This document shows, one piece after another, positions 36,372-45,319 of a stretch of 64,000 bases of DNA. Source of the stretch: an uncultured Lachnobacterium sp. (GTDB lineage Bacteria; Bacillota; Clostridia; Lachnospirales; Lachnospiraceae). The stretch lies in NCBI GenBank assembly GCA_900550545.1, contig URSS01000010.1, forward strand, positions 4,819 to 68,818, in the 5' to 3' direction. The position numbers and the translations under genes were made by a program. How positions within the stretch are numbered: position 1 is the first letter of the stretch; every line of letters begins with the position of its first letter. Below the pieces are notes generated by a model that saw only the letters and a list, made by a program, of their open reading frames with translations, had not been told where the DNA came from and did no database searches.

Positions 36372-36692
36372 ATGCATATCATTTTAAATTTTGTAAAACA
36401 ATATTTTATATTTATGTTGCTTTTGTTTGTGTTTTCCTATCTTGTGCCCAAGGAAAATTACAGGCGTTATTTTAACTTTTTTATCAGTGTCATGATGGTG
36501 GCGGCATTGCTTTTTCCGTTGCTTCAGATATCGGAGAAAGAGGTTGCGGCACAGACAAAAGCACGTTTGGAGGAAATCGAAGAGAAGATAGGGGATACAC
36601 AATATTATCAGAAGGGGGAGAATATTTTTGAACAATTTCTTTCAGATGAGGGACTGGCTGAAACAGAAAATAAAGAACCGGACGAAAACTGA
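36372..36692 (+). CDS. spoIIIAF: Stage III sporulation protein AF
   Basis: 106 aa, two membrane segments at the N-terminus (FIMLLLFVFSYLV and YFNFFISVMMVAALLFPLL), then a short charged tail. This is shorter than Bacillus SpoIIIAF (~206 aa). Overlaps spoIIIAG by 65 bp, in a different frame. Confidence 0.88.
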   Translation: MHIILNFVKQYFIFMLLLFVFSYLVPKENYRRYFNFFISVMMVAALLFPLLQISEKEVAAQTKARLEEIEEKIGDTQYYQKGENIFEQFLSDEGLAETENKEPDEN

Positions 36693-37200
36693 TTTTCTTA
36701 TTATGATACTCATCGGTGTTCTGGTGCTGATCGTCATGATCCCCACAGGAACGAAAGAAACATCCGGAAAAAGCAAGCTTACCGGAAACAAAAATAGTGA
36801 CAAAAATACGCAGGAATATGGACAGGCAGACGGAATCTCGGACAGTGAATATGTCGAACAGTTAGAAGAACAGATCCGCATTCTGATTGAGCAGATGGAC
36901 GGATGTGGAAAAGCAAATGTCATGATAACGCTTGCGGACGACGGACAGACTTATCTGGACAAAAACTGCAAAACAGATGAAAAAGCCAAAGAGGAGACTA
37001 CCGTGATTTATGATACCGGAGAGGAACAAAAGCCTTATGTTATAAGAAAAGAACGCCCGCATGTAGAGGGCATGGTTATTGTGGTACAGGGCGGAAATTC
37101 TCCTGCGGTAGTGACCGAAATAACCGATGCAATGATGTCATTATTTGATATCGAAGCGCATAAAATAAAAGTAGTAAAAATGTCAGCGCAGGAGGAATAG
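36628..37200 (+). CDS. spoIIIAG: Stage III sporulation protein AG
   Basis: 190 aa from TTG 36628, set by GGGGGAG seven bases upstream. One membrane segment (FLIMILIGVLVLIVMIP), then a ring-forming domain related to the YscJ/FliF type (IRILIEQMDGCGKANVMITLADDG, and GMVIVVQGGNSPAVVTEITDAMMSLFDIEAHKIKVVKM). It builds the mother-cell ring of the channel. Confidence 0.92.
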   Translation: MNNFFQMRDWLKQKIKNRTKTDFLIMILIGVLVLIVMIPTGTKETSGKSKLTGNKNSDKNTQEYGQADGISDSEYVEQLEEQIRILIEQMDGCGKANVMITLADDGQTYLDKNCKTDEKAKEETTVIYDTGEEQKPYVIRKERPHVEGMVIVVQGGNSPAVVTEITDAMMSLFDIEAHKIKVVKMSAQEE

Positions 37201-37202
37201 CT

Positions 37203-37829
37203 GTGAAAAAAATCGTACATAAAAATCAGATTGTGATCACGACACTGGCCGTACTGATCGCAATCGCAGGGTATGTAACTTACGACAAAAAAAATGCAGA
37301 TCCAACGGAGGAACAGGTTGTGACTTCCGTCAATGCAAACGATGCTGTCTCGGATAAAGAGGCGGATTTTACAACCGATATTGCATCAGATATTTCGGAT
37401 GGAGAAACAGTGGCCACTGCATCTACGCAGGAGGTGAACAATCCGGGGGAAACGGTACTTACCAGTGCGCTGGTACAGGATGCAGACTATGCAGCAAAGG
37501 TAAAGCTGAACCGTGAGCAGGTACGCTCCAAAAATAAGGAGAGCTTACAGGCAATCATCGATAATGAAACGCTCGATGATGCCCAGAAGAAAGCTGCTGT
37601 AGATGAGATGATCACTTTGACCGATATCGCGGAAAAGGAATCCAATGCAGAGATGATGCTTGAGGCAAAGGGATTTACCGATGTTGTGGTAAGTATCAGT
37701 GATGACGCCTGTGATGTGGTACTGAACATGGGAGATGTGACAGACGCAAAGCGCGCGCAGGTCGAAGACATTGTGAAACGCAAAACCGGGGTGGCGGCAG
37801 AAAATATTGTAATCACACCGATTGAATAA
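37203..37829 (+). CDS. spoIIIAH: Stage III sporulation protein AH
   Basis: 208 aa from GTG 37203, two bases after spoIIIAG. One membrane segment (IVITTLAVLIAIAGYVTY), a long low-complexity linker, and the C-terminal YscJ-like ring domain (EAKGFTDVVVSISDDACDVVLNMGDVTDAKRAQVEDIVKRKTGV) that binds SpoIIQ across the intermembrane space. Last gene of the operon. Confidence 0.93.
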   Translation: MKKIVHKNQIVITTLAVLIAIAGYVTYDKKNADPTEEQVVTSVNANDAVSDKEADFTTDIASDISDGETVATASTQEVNNPGETVLTSALVQDADYAAKVKLNREQVRSKNKESLQAIIDNETLDDAQKKAAVDEMITLTDIAEKESNAEMMLEAKGFTDVVVSISDDACDVVLNMGDVTDAKRAQVEDIVKRKTGVAAENIVITPIE

Positions 37830-37833
37830 AGAG

Positions 37834-37862
37834 TTGAAAATACATATTTTTTAGGGTAAAAT
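37834..37862 (+). promoter_or_regulatory. Sigma-A promoter of prfC
   Basis: TTGAAA at 37834-37839, 17-bp spacer, TAAAAT at 37857-37862, right after the spoIIIAH stop. Confidence 0.7.
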
Positions 37863-37905
37863 AATGAAGTATATGCGTTATGTAATTTGATTTGGAGGAT
37901 ATACT

Positions 37906-39498
37906 GTGAGCGACTTAAGAAAAGAAATAGAAAAAAGACGTACCTTTGCAATTATTTCCCACCCGGATGCAGGTAAGACAACACTGACCGAGAAGTTCCT
38001 TCTCTATGGAGGCGCAATCAATCAGGCCGGTTCCGTCAAGGGAAAGGCAACGGCAAAGCATGCGGTATCCGACTGGATGGAAATAGAGAAGCAGAGAGGT
38101 ATCTCAGTAACTTCTTCCGTGTTGCAGTTTAATTATGATGGATATTGTATTAATATTCTGGATACACCGGGACATCAGGACTTCTCGGAGGATACGTACC
38201 GTACTTTGATGGCGGCGGATTCTGCGGTGATGGTCATTGACGCCAGCAAAGGTGTAGAGGCGCAGACACGTAAGCTTTTTAAAGTATGCGTGATGCGCCA
38301 TATCCCGATTTTTACATTTATCAATAAAATGGATCGCGATGCCAACGACACATTTGAATTGCTTGATGATATCGAAAACGAGCTTGGTATTGCGACTTGT
38401 CCAATCAACTGGCCGATTGGTTCCGGAAAAGAATTTAAGGGTGTTTATGACAGAAGAACGCGTAAAGTCATGACATTTGCAGATACTTTAAAGGGAACCA
38501 AAGAAGGTTCTGAAAAAATCATCGATATCGATGATCCGTCTCTCGTGGATGAAATCGGAGCAGACAAAAAGGCTCAGCTGGATGATGAGATTGAACTTCT
38601 TGACGGTGCAAGTGCGGAATTTGATATGGAACTGGTAACAAAGGGTGAACTTTCACCGGTATTTTTCGGATCTGCCCTTACAAACTTTGGTGTGGAGACA
38701 TTCCTGCAGCATTTCCTGCAGATGACCTATGCACCGTTAGCACGTAAAGCAGACATTGGCATGATTGATCCGTTCCAGGATGAATTTTCTGCATTTGTAT
38801 TTAAAATTCAGGCGAATATGAACAAGAATCACCGTGACAGAATCGCATTCATGCGTATTTGTTCCGGTAAGTTTACCGCCGGAATGGAAGTCTATCATGT
38901 CCAGGGCGCCAAGCAGATCAAACTTGCACAGCCACAGCAGATGATGGCGGACGAGCGCAAGATCGTGGAAGAAGCATATGCCGGAGATATTATTGGTATT
39001 TTTGATCCGGGCATTTTTTCCATTGGAGATACACTTACCACGGCAAAAGAAAAATTTCAGTTCGAGGGAATCCCGACGTTTGCACCGGAACATTTTGCGC
39101 GTGTGCGCCTGATTGATTCCATGAAGCGTAAACAGTTCGTAAAAGGTGTTACACAGATCGCACAGGAAGGTGCCATTCAGATTTTCCAGGAGTACAAGGG
39201 TGGCATGGAAGAAATCATTGTCGGCGTTGTCGGTGTGCTGCAGTTCGATGTGTTGAAATTCCGGCTGGAGAATGAGTACAATGTGGACATCCGACTGGAA
39301 AATCTTCCGTATGAGCATATCCGCTGGATTGAAAACAAAGAAGAAGTGGATGTGGACAACCTTACCGGAACCTCAGATATGAAGAAAGTCATCGATATGA
39401 AAGGAAATCCGCTGCTCCTGTTCGTCAATGAGTGGAGTGTCGGTATGACACTTGACCGAAACGAGGGACTGGTACTGGCGGAATTCAGCAAGAATTAA
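37906..39498 (+). CDS. prfC: Peptide chain release factor 3
   Basis: GTPase that recycles RF1/RF2 from the ribosome. 530 aa from GTG 37906 behind GGAGG. G1 motif HPDAGKTTLTEK, G3 DTPGHQDFSEDTYRT, G4 NKMD, plus the RF3 C-terminal domain (SFLGF-free, with EYNVDIRLENLPYEHIRWI). The motif RGISVTSSVLQFNY identifies RF3 rather than EF-G. Confidence 0.97.
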   Translation: MSDLRKEIEKRRTFAIISHPDAGKTTLTEKFLLYGGAINQAGSVKGKATAKHAVSDWMEIEKQRGISVTSSVLQFNYDGYCINILDTPGHQDFSEDTYRTLMAADSAVMVIDASKGVEAQTRKLFKVCVMRHIPIFTFINKMDRDANDTFELLDDIENELGIATCPINWPIGSGKEFKGVYDRRTRKVMTFADTLKGTKEGSEKIIDIDDPSLVDEIGADKKAQLDDEIELLDGASAEFDMELVTKGELSPVFFGSALTNFGVETFLQHFLQMTYAPLARKADIGMIDPFQDEFSAFVFKIQANMNKNHRDRIAFMRICSGKFTAGMEVYHVQGAKQIKLAQPQQMMADERKIVEEAYAGDIIGIFDPGIFSIGDTLTTAKEKFQFEGIPTFAPEHFARVRLIDSMKRKQFVKGVTQIAQEGAIQIFQEYKGGMEEIIVGVVGVLQFDVLKFRLENEYNVDIRLENLPYEHIRWIENKEEVDVDNLTGTSDMKKVIDMKGNPLLLFVNEWSVGMTLDRNEGLVLAEFSKN

Positions 39499-39549
39499 AT
39501 ATTCAAAAAGAAAGAGAACAGATAGTGTTCAAATCAAAGGAGGAAATAT

Positions 39550-39879
39550 ATGCAGATTGTAGAAGTGACAAAAGACAATTTTGAGCAGGAAGTACTCGGA
39601 GCAAAAGTTCCGGTCGTAATCGATTTCTGGGCAGTATGGTGTGGACCATGTCAGATGCAGTCACCGATTCTTGATCAGGTGGCAGAAGAGTTTGGCGATA
39701 AGATTAAAGTCTGCAAAGTCAATGTGGACGAGCAGCCGTCCCTTGCACTCAATTATCAGATTGCAAGTATTCCGACACTTGTATTCATGAAATACGGCCT
39801 GTTCCAGCAGAGAATGATCGGATTGCAGGACAAGCAGACAATTACTGATTATCTGCAAACACTGCTTGACGCGGAATAG
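39550..39879 (+). CDS. trxA: Thioredoxin
   Basis: 109-aa disulfide reductase with active site WCGPC (Cys31 and Cys34), the cis-proline loop IASIPTLVFM, and full thioredoxin length. AAAGGAGG precedes ATG 39550. No thioredoxin reductase is nearby. It follows prfC after 51 bp and ends at its own terminator. Confidence 0.96.
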   Translation: MQIVEVTKDNFEQEVLGAKVPVVIDFWAVWCGPCQMQSPILDQVAEEFGDKIKVCKVNVDEQPSLALNYQIASIPTLVFMKYGLFQQRMIGLQDKQTITDYLQTLLDAE

Positions 39880-39895
39880 AAGAATCGATATAATA

Positions 39896-39928
39896 AAGGC
39901 AGTTGCGTATATGCAACTGTCTTTTTTA
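39896..39928 (+). terminator. Terminator of trxA
   Basis: GGCAGTTGC (39898-39906), loop GTATAT, GCAACTGTC (39913-39921), then TTTTTT. One wobble pair. Confidence 0.88.
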
Positions 39929-39958
39929 TTCCCCATGTATTTAAATTTAAGTTTATGA

Positions 39959-40014
39959 TTGACACGAAGGCAAAAATATAATATTATTAGAACATGAAAA
40001 CGAACATAGGTTCG
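39959..40014 (+). promoter_or_regulatory. recA promoter with LexA box
   Basis: -35 TTGACA at 39959-39964, -10 TATTAT at 39982-39987 (17-bp spacer), and a perfect palindromic SOS box CGAACATAGGTTCG at 40001-40014, just downstream of the start point. This matches the Gram-positive LexA consensus CGAAC-N4-GTTCG, so recA should be SOS-induced. Confidence 0.85.
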
Positions 40015-40030
40015 AGTTAAGGAGATCATT

Positions 40031-41080
40031 ATGGCAAAAGAAGATAAATTGAAGGCATTGGACGCTGCGATTGCACAGATTGAGAGACAGTACGGTAAAG
40101 GATCTGTCATGAAGCTTGGAGATAATTCTGCAAATATGAACGTTGAGGTTGTTCCGACAGGATCCCTCAGTCTGGATATTGCTTTGGGACTTGGCGGACT
40201 TCCAAAGGGACGTATTATTGAGATCTATGGACCGGAATCCAGTGGTAAGACAACCGTTGCCCTGCACTGTGTTGCAGAAGTACAAAAGCAGGGTGGTATC
40301 GCGGGCTTTATCGATGCGGAGCATGCGTTAGATCCGGTATATGCCAAGAATATCGGTGTAGACATTGATAATCTGTACATTTCCCAGCCGGATTGCGGAG
40401 AGCAGGCGTTAGAGATCACAGAGACCATGGTGCGTTCCGGAGCAGTAGACATTGTAATCGTGGATTCTGTTGCAGCACTTGTTCCGAAGGCAGAGATTGA
40501 TGGTGATATGGGAGATTCCCATGTGGGTCTGCAGGCGCGTCTGATGAGTCAGGCACTTCGTAAGCTGACCGGTGTCATCAGCAAATCAAACTGTGTTGTT
40601 ATCTTTATCAACCAGCTGCGTGAAAAAGTTGGTGTTATGTTCGGTAATCCGGAGACAACAACCGGTGGACGTGCGTTGAAATTCTATTCATCTGTTCGTC
40701 TGGATGTAAGAAGAATTGAAGCATTAAAGCAGGCTGGAGAAGTCGTTGGTAACCGTACAAGAGTGAAGGTCGTAAAGAACAAGGTTGCTCCGCCATTTAA
40801 GGAAGCAGAATTTGATATTATGTTCGGTCAGGGAATTTCCAAGGAAGGGGATATTCTTGATCTCGCGGCCAATGTCGGAATCATCAGCAAGTCTGGTGCA
40901 TGGTATGCTTACGAAGGTGATAAAATCGGTCAGGGACGTGAGAATGCAAAGAACTATCTGCGCCAGAATCCGGATTTCTGCAAGATGATCGAGGAGCAGG
41001 TAAGAGAACATTACTTTGCACAGGAAACCGAAGAAGAGCCGGAAGCAGAGGAGAAAGCAGCAGAGGCTGACAAGGAATAG
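40031..41080 (+). CDS. recA: Recombinase RecA
   Basis: 349-aa DNA strand-exchange protein and LexA co-protease. Conserved start IERQYGKGSVMKLGD, Walker A GPESSGKTT, Walker B VIVDSVAALVP, and loop L2 GVMFGNPETTTGGRALKFYSSVR. Acidic C-terminus (EEEPEAEEKAAEAD). The LexA box upstream and recX 5 bp downstream fit the usual arrangement. Confidence 0.99.
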   Translation: MAKEDKLKALDAAIAQIERQYGKGSVMKLGDNSANMNVEVVPTGSLSLDIALGLGGLPKGRIIEIYGPESSGKTTVALHCVAEVQKQGGIAGFIDAEHALDPVYAKNIGVDIDNLYISQPDCGEQALEITETMVRSGAVDIVIVDSVAALVPKAEIDGDMGDSHVGLQARLMSQALRKLTGVISKSNCVVIFINQLREKVGVMFGNPETTTGGRALKFYSSVRLDVRRIEALKQAGEVVGNRTRVKVVKNKVAPPFKEAEFDIMFGQGISKEGDILDLAANVGIISKSGAWYAYEGDKIGQGRENAKNYLRQNPDFCKMIEEQVREHYFAQETEEEPEAEEKAAEADKE

Positions 41081-41085
41081 AGTGA

Positions 41086-41697
41086 ATGATTACCGTAACA
41101 GAGTATGAATCTCTGGGGAAAGGTAAGCTCCGTGTGCGTTTTGATAACGAGGCGGAGCTTATTTTATACCGCGGAGAAGTAAAACAATGGAAGCTTCGCG
41201 AGGAAGCACAAATATCCGAAGAAGAATATCAGAAGCTGCTTACCGAAGTGGTTGGAAAGCGCGCTAAGAAACGAGCCATGCATTTGCTGGAACGTATGGA
41301 CCGTACAGAGAAGCAGCTGAGAGATAAACTGGAGGATGGTAAATATCCGCAGGTTTGTATTGATGAAGCAATCGCGTATGTCAGAAAATATCATTATATT
41401 GATGATTATCGGTATGCCTGCACATTTATCCGGTATTCCCAGGAGAAGATGAGCCGGCTTCAGTTGAAGATGAAACTGGCGCAGAAAGGTGTTCCAAGAG
41501 ATCTGATCGAAAAGGCTTTGGAGGAGGAATATTCCGGAGAAGAATCGGTACAGATCGCACGCCTTTTAGAAAAGCGAAAGTTTGTGGCAGAGGAAGCGGA
41601 CGAACGTGAATTTCAGCGGACTTACCAATATTTATTGCGCAGAGGGTTTCGAAGTAGCGATATTTTAAAAGTCATGAAAGCAAAATCGGAATTTTAG
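41086..41697 (+). CDS. recX: RecA regulatory protein RecX
   Basis: 203 aa, modulates RecA filaments. Tandem three-helix repeats typical of RecX: MHLLERMDRTEKQLRDKLEDGKYPQVCIDEAIAYVRKYHYIDDYRYA and RLQLKMKLAQKGVPRDLIEKAL. It is 5 bp after recA, so co-expressed and SOS-controlled. Confidence 0.95.
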   Translation: MITVTEYESLGKGKLRVRFDNEAELILYRGEVKQWKLREEAQISEEEYQKLLTEVVGKRAKKRAMHLLERMDRTEKQLRDKLEDGKYPQVCIDEAIAYVRKYHYIDDYRYACTFIRYSQEKMSRLQLKMKLAQKGVPRDLIEKALEEEYSGEESVQIARLLEKRKFVAEEADEREFQRTYQYLLRRGFRSSDILKVMKAKSEF

Positions 41698-41717
41698 ACA
41701 AATCAAGGGCGTATTGC

Positions 41718-41746
41718 TTGACATAATTAAGCAAAAAGGATAAAAT
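41718..41746 (+). promoter_or_regulatory. Sigma-A promoter of rny
   Basis: Perfect TTGACA at 41718-41723, 17-bp spacer, TAAAAT at 41741-41746. Confidence 0.75.
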
Positions 41747-41831
41747 TAATATGTTGTAAAGTTATGACATGAAAAGAGTTTTCTTTTTGTTATATGTACA
41801 ATGAAAACTTAATAAAGGAGGTGCTCCTGTA

Positions 41832-43379
41832 GTGGTGCCGTATGTAATTACTGCTATCATCACATTTGTAATTACTGCTGTTGCTGTATGGTTCATTTCT
41901 GCCGAATATCACAAGAGGGTAGCCAATACAAAGATTGGTAACGCAGAAGAAAAGGCCAGAGGCATTATCGATGAGGCTGTAAAGACTGCTGAGAACAAGA
42001 AGCGCGAATCTATGCTTGAGATCAAGGAAGAGACCATTCGTTCCAAGAATGAACTCGACAAAGAAATCAAGGAGCGTAGAAATGAAATCCAGCGTAACGA
42101 GCGTCGTATTGTGCAGAAGGAAGAAAATCTGGACAAGAAGATGGAAGCGATGGAGAAGCGTGAAGCAAGCTTTAATGCCAAAGAAGAAGAGTTAAAGAAG
42201 CAGAAGGCTGAGATAGCAAAATTAAATGAGCAGCGTGTACAGGAACTGGAGAGAATCTCCGGATTAACCTCTGAACAAGCAAAAGAATACCTCTTAAAGA
42301 CCGTCGAAGAAGATGTAAAACTTGACACTGCAAAGATGATCAAGGAAATGGAAAATCAGGCAAAGGAGGAAGTTGCAAAGAAAGCAAAGGATTATGTAGT
42401 GACTGCTATTCAAAAATGTGCTGCGGATCACGTTGCAGAAACTACAATTTCAGTTGTTCAGCTTCCGAATGATGAGATGAAGGGACGTATCATTGGACGT
42501 GAGGGACGTAATATTCGTACCTTAGAGACAATGACAGGTGTAGATCTCATTATTGACGATACACCGGAAGCGGTCATCCTATCAAGCTTTGATCCAATTC
42601 GAAGAGAAGTTGCAAGAATTGCACTTGAAAAATTAATCGTAGACGGACGAATTCATCCGGCTCGTATTGAAGAGATGGTAGAGAAAGCTCAAAAAGAAGT
42701 TGAGACCATGATTCGTGAGGAAGGTGAATCTGCTGTACTTGAAGTCGGCATTCACGGAATCCATCCGGAACTGGTTCGCTTATTGGGTAAGATGAAATTC
42801 CGTACCAGTTATGGACAGAATGCATTGAAGCATTCGATTGAGGTTGCACAGTTGACAGGACTTCTTGCTGCAGAAATCGGCGAGGACGTTCGTATAGCAA
42901 AACGTGCAGGTTTATTACATGATATTGGTAAGGCTGTTGATCATGATATGGAAGGTTCCCATATTCAGCTTGGTGCAGATCTGTGTAGAAAATACAAAGA
43001 ATCCGCACTTGTAATCAATGCCGTTGAATCACATCATGGAGATGTTGAGCCAGAGAGTCTGATTGCATGTCTGGTGCAGGCTGCTGATACAATCAGTGCT
43101 GCGAGACCTGGTGCAAGAAGAGAAACATTGGAAACATACTCTAATCGTTTACAGCAATTAGAGGATATTACAAATGGTTATAAGGGAGTAGAGAAATCTT
43201 TTGCTATTCAGGCAGGTAGAGAGGTTCGAATCTTGGTTGTTCCTGAGCAGATCAGTGACGCCGACATGGTTTTATTAGCTCGTGATATTTCAAAGAGAAT
43301 TGAATCTGAGTTAGAATATCCGGGACAGATTAAAGTCAATGTCATTCGTGAGTCACGCGTTGTAGATTATGCGAAATGA
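41832..43379 (+). CDS. rny: Ribonuclease Y
   Basis: Membrane-anchored endoribonuclease that starts mRNA decay in Firmicutes. 515 aa from GTG 41832 behind AAAGGAGGT. N-terminal membrane segment (1-22), long charged coiled coil (about 30-190), KH domain with GRIIGREGRNIRTLE, and HD domain with LLHDIGKAVDHDMEGSH. Transcribed alone; a long terminator-like hairpin follows. Confidence 0.97.
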   Translation: MVPYVITAIITFVITAVAVWFISAEYHKRVANTKIGNAEEKARGIIDEAVKTAENKKRESMLEIKEETIRSKNELDKEIKERRNEIQRNERRIVQKEENLDKKMEAMEKREASFNAKEEELKKQKAEIAKLNEQRVQELERISGLTSEQAKEYLLKTVEEDVKLDTAKMIKEMENQAKEEVAKKAKDYVVTAIQKCAADHVAETTISVVQLPNDEMKGRIIGREGRNIRTLETMTGVDLIIDDTPEAVILSSFDPIRREVARIALEKLIVDGRIHPARIEEMVEKAQKEVETMIREEGESAVLEVGIHGIHPELVRLLGKMKFRTSYGQNALKHSIEVAQLTGLLAAEIGEDVRIAKRAGLLHDIGKAVDHDMEGSHIQLGADLCRKYKESALVINAVESHHGDVEPESLIACLVQAADTISAARPGARRETLETYSNRLQQLEDITNGYKGVEKSFAIQAGREVRILVVPEQISDADMVLLARDISKRIESELEYPGQIKVNVIRESRVVDYAK

Positions 43380-43395
43380 TTTTTAATGAGCGAGA

Positions 43396-43445
43396 GGGCT
43401 GTCGCCTGAACGGTTGATGACCGTTCGGGTGATGGCCTTTTTTTA
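43396..43445 (+). terminator. Terminator of rny
   Basis: Long imperfect stem from 43397 to 43437, including CTGAACGG / CCGTTCGG, followed by seven T residues. Confidence 0.82.
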
Positions 43446-43557
43446 CTGTATGGGAAACAGCACCGGAGATAAAGTAAAATAAAGGAGTTCTAAATAGTTA
43501 TAATAAGAGATTGCACTTGATTTTATAAAGATGTGGATGTAAAAGGAGAAAAATACA

Positions 43558-44100
43558 ATGATTGAACGTATGAAACGATTGGACAGAAAATTAATGTATC
43601 AGGGATCTATTTTGGATGTTTACAAAGATACGATGGAGTTCCCGAACGGAACGCACGAAGAATGGGATTTTGTTTCTCATCGAATGGGAGCGGCTGCAAT
43701 TCTTCCGGTACTTCCGGATGGAAGAATCGTAATGGTGCGCCAGTACCGTAACGCTTTGGAGCGAGAGACACTGGAGATTCCTGCAGGCTGCAGAGACAGC
43801 AAGACAGAAGATACCAGCGTATGCGCTGCAAGAGAGATGGAGGAGGAGACCGGTTATAAGAGTAAAAATGTAGAATATCTTCTGTCTCTTCGTACAACGG
43901 TTGCATTCTGCGATGAGTTTATTGATGTGTATGTAGCGACAGATTTAGAGCAGGGAAAGCGCCATTTGGATAATGCAGAAAGTATTGATGTAGAAATTTA
44001 TACACTGGATGAACTTTGCCAGATGATTTACGAAGGGGAAGTGCAGGATTCAAAAACAGTTGCTGCAATTATGGCATACAGTAATAAAATAAAGGGCTAG
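43558..44100 (+). CDS. nudF: Nudix hydrolase, ADP-ribose pyrophosphatase type
   Basis: 180 aa. Nudix box in CRDSKTEDTSVCAAREMEEETGY: the catalytic REMEEETG core is intact, while the first glycine of the consensus is one residue early. The preceding VRQYRNALERETLEIPAG is typical of ADP-ribose pyrophosphatases. It stands next to spoIIM, the same pairing as nudF-spoIIM in Bacillus. Confidence 0.9.
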   Translation: MIERMKRLDRKLMYQGSILDVYKDTMEFPNGTHEEWDFVSHRMGAAAILPVLPDGRIVMVRQYRNALERETLEIPAGCRDSKTEDTSVCAAREMEEETGYKSKNVEYLLSLRTTVAFCDEFIDVYVATDLEQGKRHLDNAESIDVEIYTLDELCQMIYEGEVQDSKTVAAIMAYSNKIKG

Positions 44101-44145
44101 GACATATTCTGAAAAGAAGATATTAGTATTATTGATGGATGGAAT

Positions 44146-44688
44146 ATGCGAAAAGAACTGGCAATAGGAATATGCTTTTGTATAGCGGGGATGCTTACCG
44201 TCTACTTTTTTGGATATACGTATTTTACGACCTATGGTTTTTTGAATGCGTATCATATGCAGGCATTTGCGGGAGCAAAATTAGAAGTCCCGGCATTAAT
44301 TGGAAATATTATGTGGGAGCGTGGAAAATTATTTCTGCTCATCTGCCTTGTGGCGTATACGCCTTTGAAGAAGGTTGCACCACTTGTTCTGCGATGTGGA
44401 ATCTGTTTTACAGCAGGGGTATTTCTTGCGGCATGTATGCTGAATATGGGACTTCGCGGCATTATATTTTTTGTGATGTCACTTTTCCCACATTGTCTGT
44501 TCTATTTGATAGTGTTGCTCCTGATTTTTGGAGTGGATACACACAGTTTTTACAATCGGAAGAGTCCGGTAGTAAAGAGAGTGATATATTATGGAGTGGT
44601 TGGAATTGTATTTTTGCTCGGATGTATTTCCGAAGTGATAATTTCTGTGCCACTGTTGCAGAATGTGATCCGGCTCATATGCACCTAA
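44146..44688 (+). CDS. spoIIM: Stage II sporulation protein M
   Basis: 180-aa membrane protein with about five hydrophobic segments; part of the engulfment complex SpoIID-M-P, where it recruits the others to the septum. Length and layout fit (Bacillus SpoIIM is ~214 aa). Sequence identity cannot be checked here, so the call leans on position 46 bp after the ADP-ribose pyrophosphatase gene. The ribosome site (GGATGG) is weak. Confidence 0.7.
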   Translation: MRKELAIGICFCIAGMLTVYFFGYTYFTTYGFLNAYHMQAFAGAKLEVPALIGNIMWERGKLFLLICLVAYTPLKKVAPLVLRCGICFTAGVFLAACMLNMGLRGIIFFVMSLFPHCLFYLIVLLLIFGVDTHSFYNRKSPVVKRVIYYGVVGIVFLLGCISEVIISVPLLQNVIRLICT

Positions 44689-44763
44689 AGAAATGAAAGA
44701 CGTTATGCTCTGGAGTGGGCTTACGTCTTTTTTGATGTCTCCGTATACTATGCATGGGAGTCA

Positions 44764-45246
44764 GGCTGATACTGCACGGGCGCACACACTTGGTTTTTCC
44801 TACACTGGCTATCCAGAATTGCGAATTTGTAGCAACCCTCCCCCTGCCTCCTTGATGATTCCTGTCCGTTCAAGTTTCGACACCGGGGGCACGTTTGTCC
44901 GTCTATCACAGATGACGTCCGAAGTATTTTGTGCAGGCATTAGTGGTGTGGGTGAAGAATACCGTGCCCGCGGGTCGCATTTGCGCCCTCGTTTTATTAG
45001 CAAATAAATGCAGTACTACGATGGGCGACACAATGGAGAGCGGGCACATTAAAATTTATGAACCCCACCACTTAGGCCTGCTAAAAATGCTGAGCGCATC
45101 TGTGATAGACGGACAAACGTGCCCCCGGTGTCGAAACACGAGCCGGACACGAAAATAGAGGCAGGGGAAGGCTTTCACAACTTCTGCAATTCTGTCTAAA
45201 ATCGTGTAGGAAAAACCAAGTGTGCGCGCCCGTGTAGTACCAGCCC
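44764..45246. repeat. Large imperfect inverted repeat, no gene
   Basis: Two arms of about 230 bp in opposite direction, 44764-44992 and 45018-45246, around a 25-bp AT-rich centre. Matching blocks include CACTTGGTTTTTCCTACAC and the 40-bp stretch around TTTCGACACCGGGGGCACG at 44874-44914, whose complement lies at 45097-45140. Short open frames in it are mirror images of each other (HTLGFSYT versus RTLGFSYT; RHRGHVCPSITDA), which shows repeat ancestry and not a gene. The 630-bp gap from spoIIM to aroF holds nothing else that I can see except the aroF terminator. Confidence 0.8.
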
Positions 45247-45276
45247 TGTCCTCTATGCGAAAGTTGAACGGAAGCA

Positions 45277-45309
45277 TCAAAAAAGGACTACCGTAAAGGC
45301 AGTCCTTTC
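45277..45309 (-). terminator. Terminator of aroF
   Basis: On the minus strand, AAAGGACTGCC, loop TTTAC, GGTAGTCCTTT, then a T-run. Ends 11 bp after the aroF stop. Confidence 0.88.
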
Positions 45310-45319
45310 AGAGAATTCT

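Noticed and set aside
39959..39982. recA promoter using TATAAT at 39977
   Set aside because: Spacer from TTGACA would be only 12 bp; TATTAT at 39982 gives 17 bp and is preferred.
44693..45007. 104-aa plus-strand frame after spoIIM
   Set aside because: Lies in one arm of the inverted repeat; the other arm gives a mirrored, broken version. No ribosome site. Treated as repeat, not gene.
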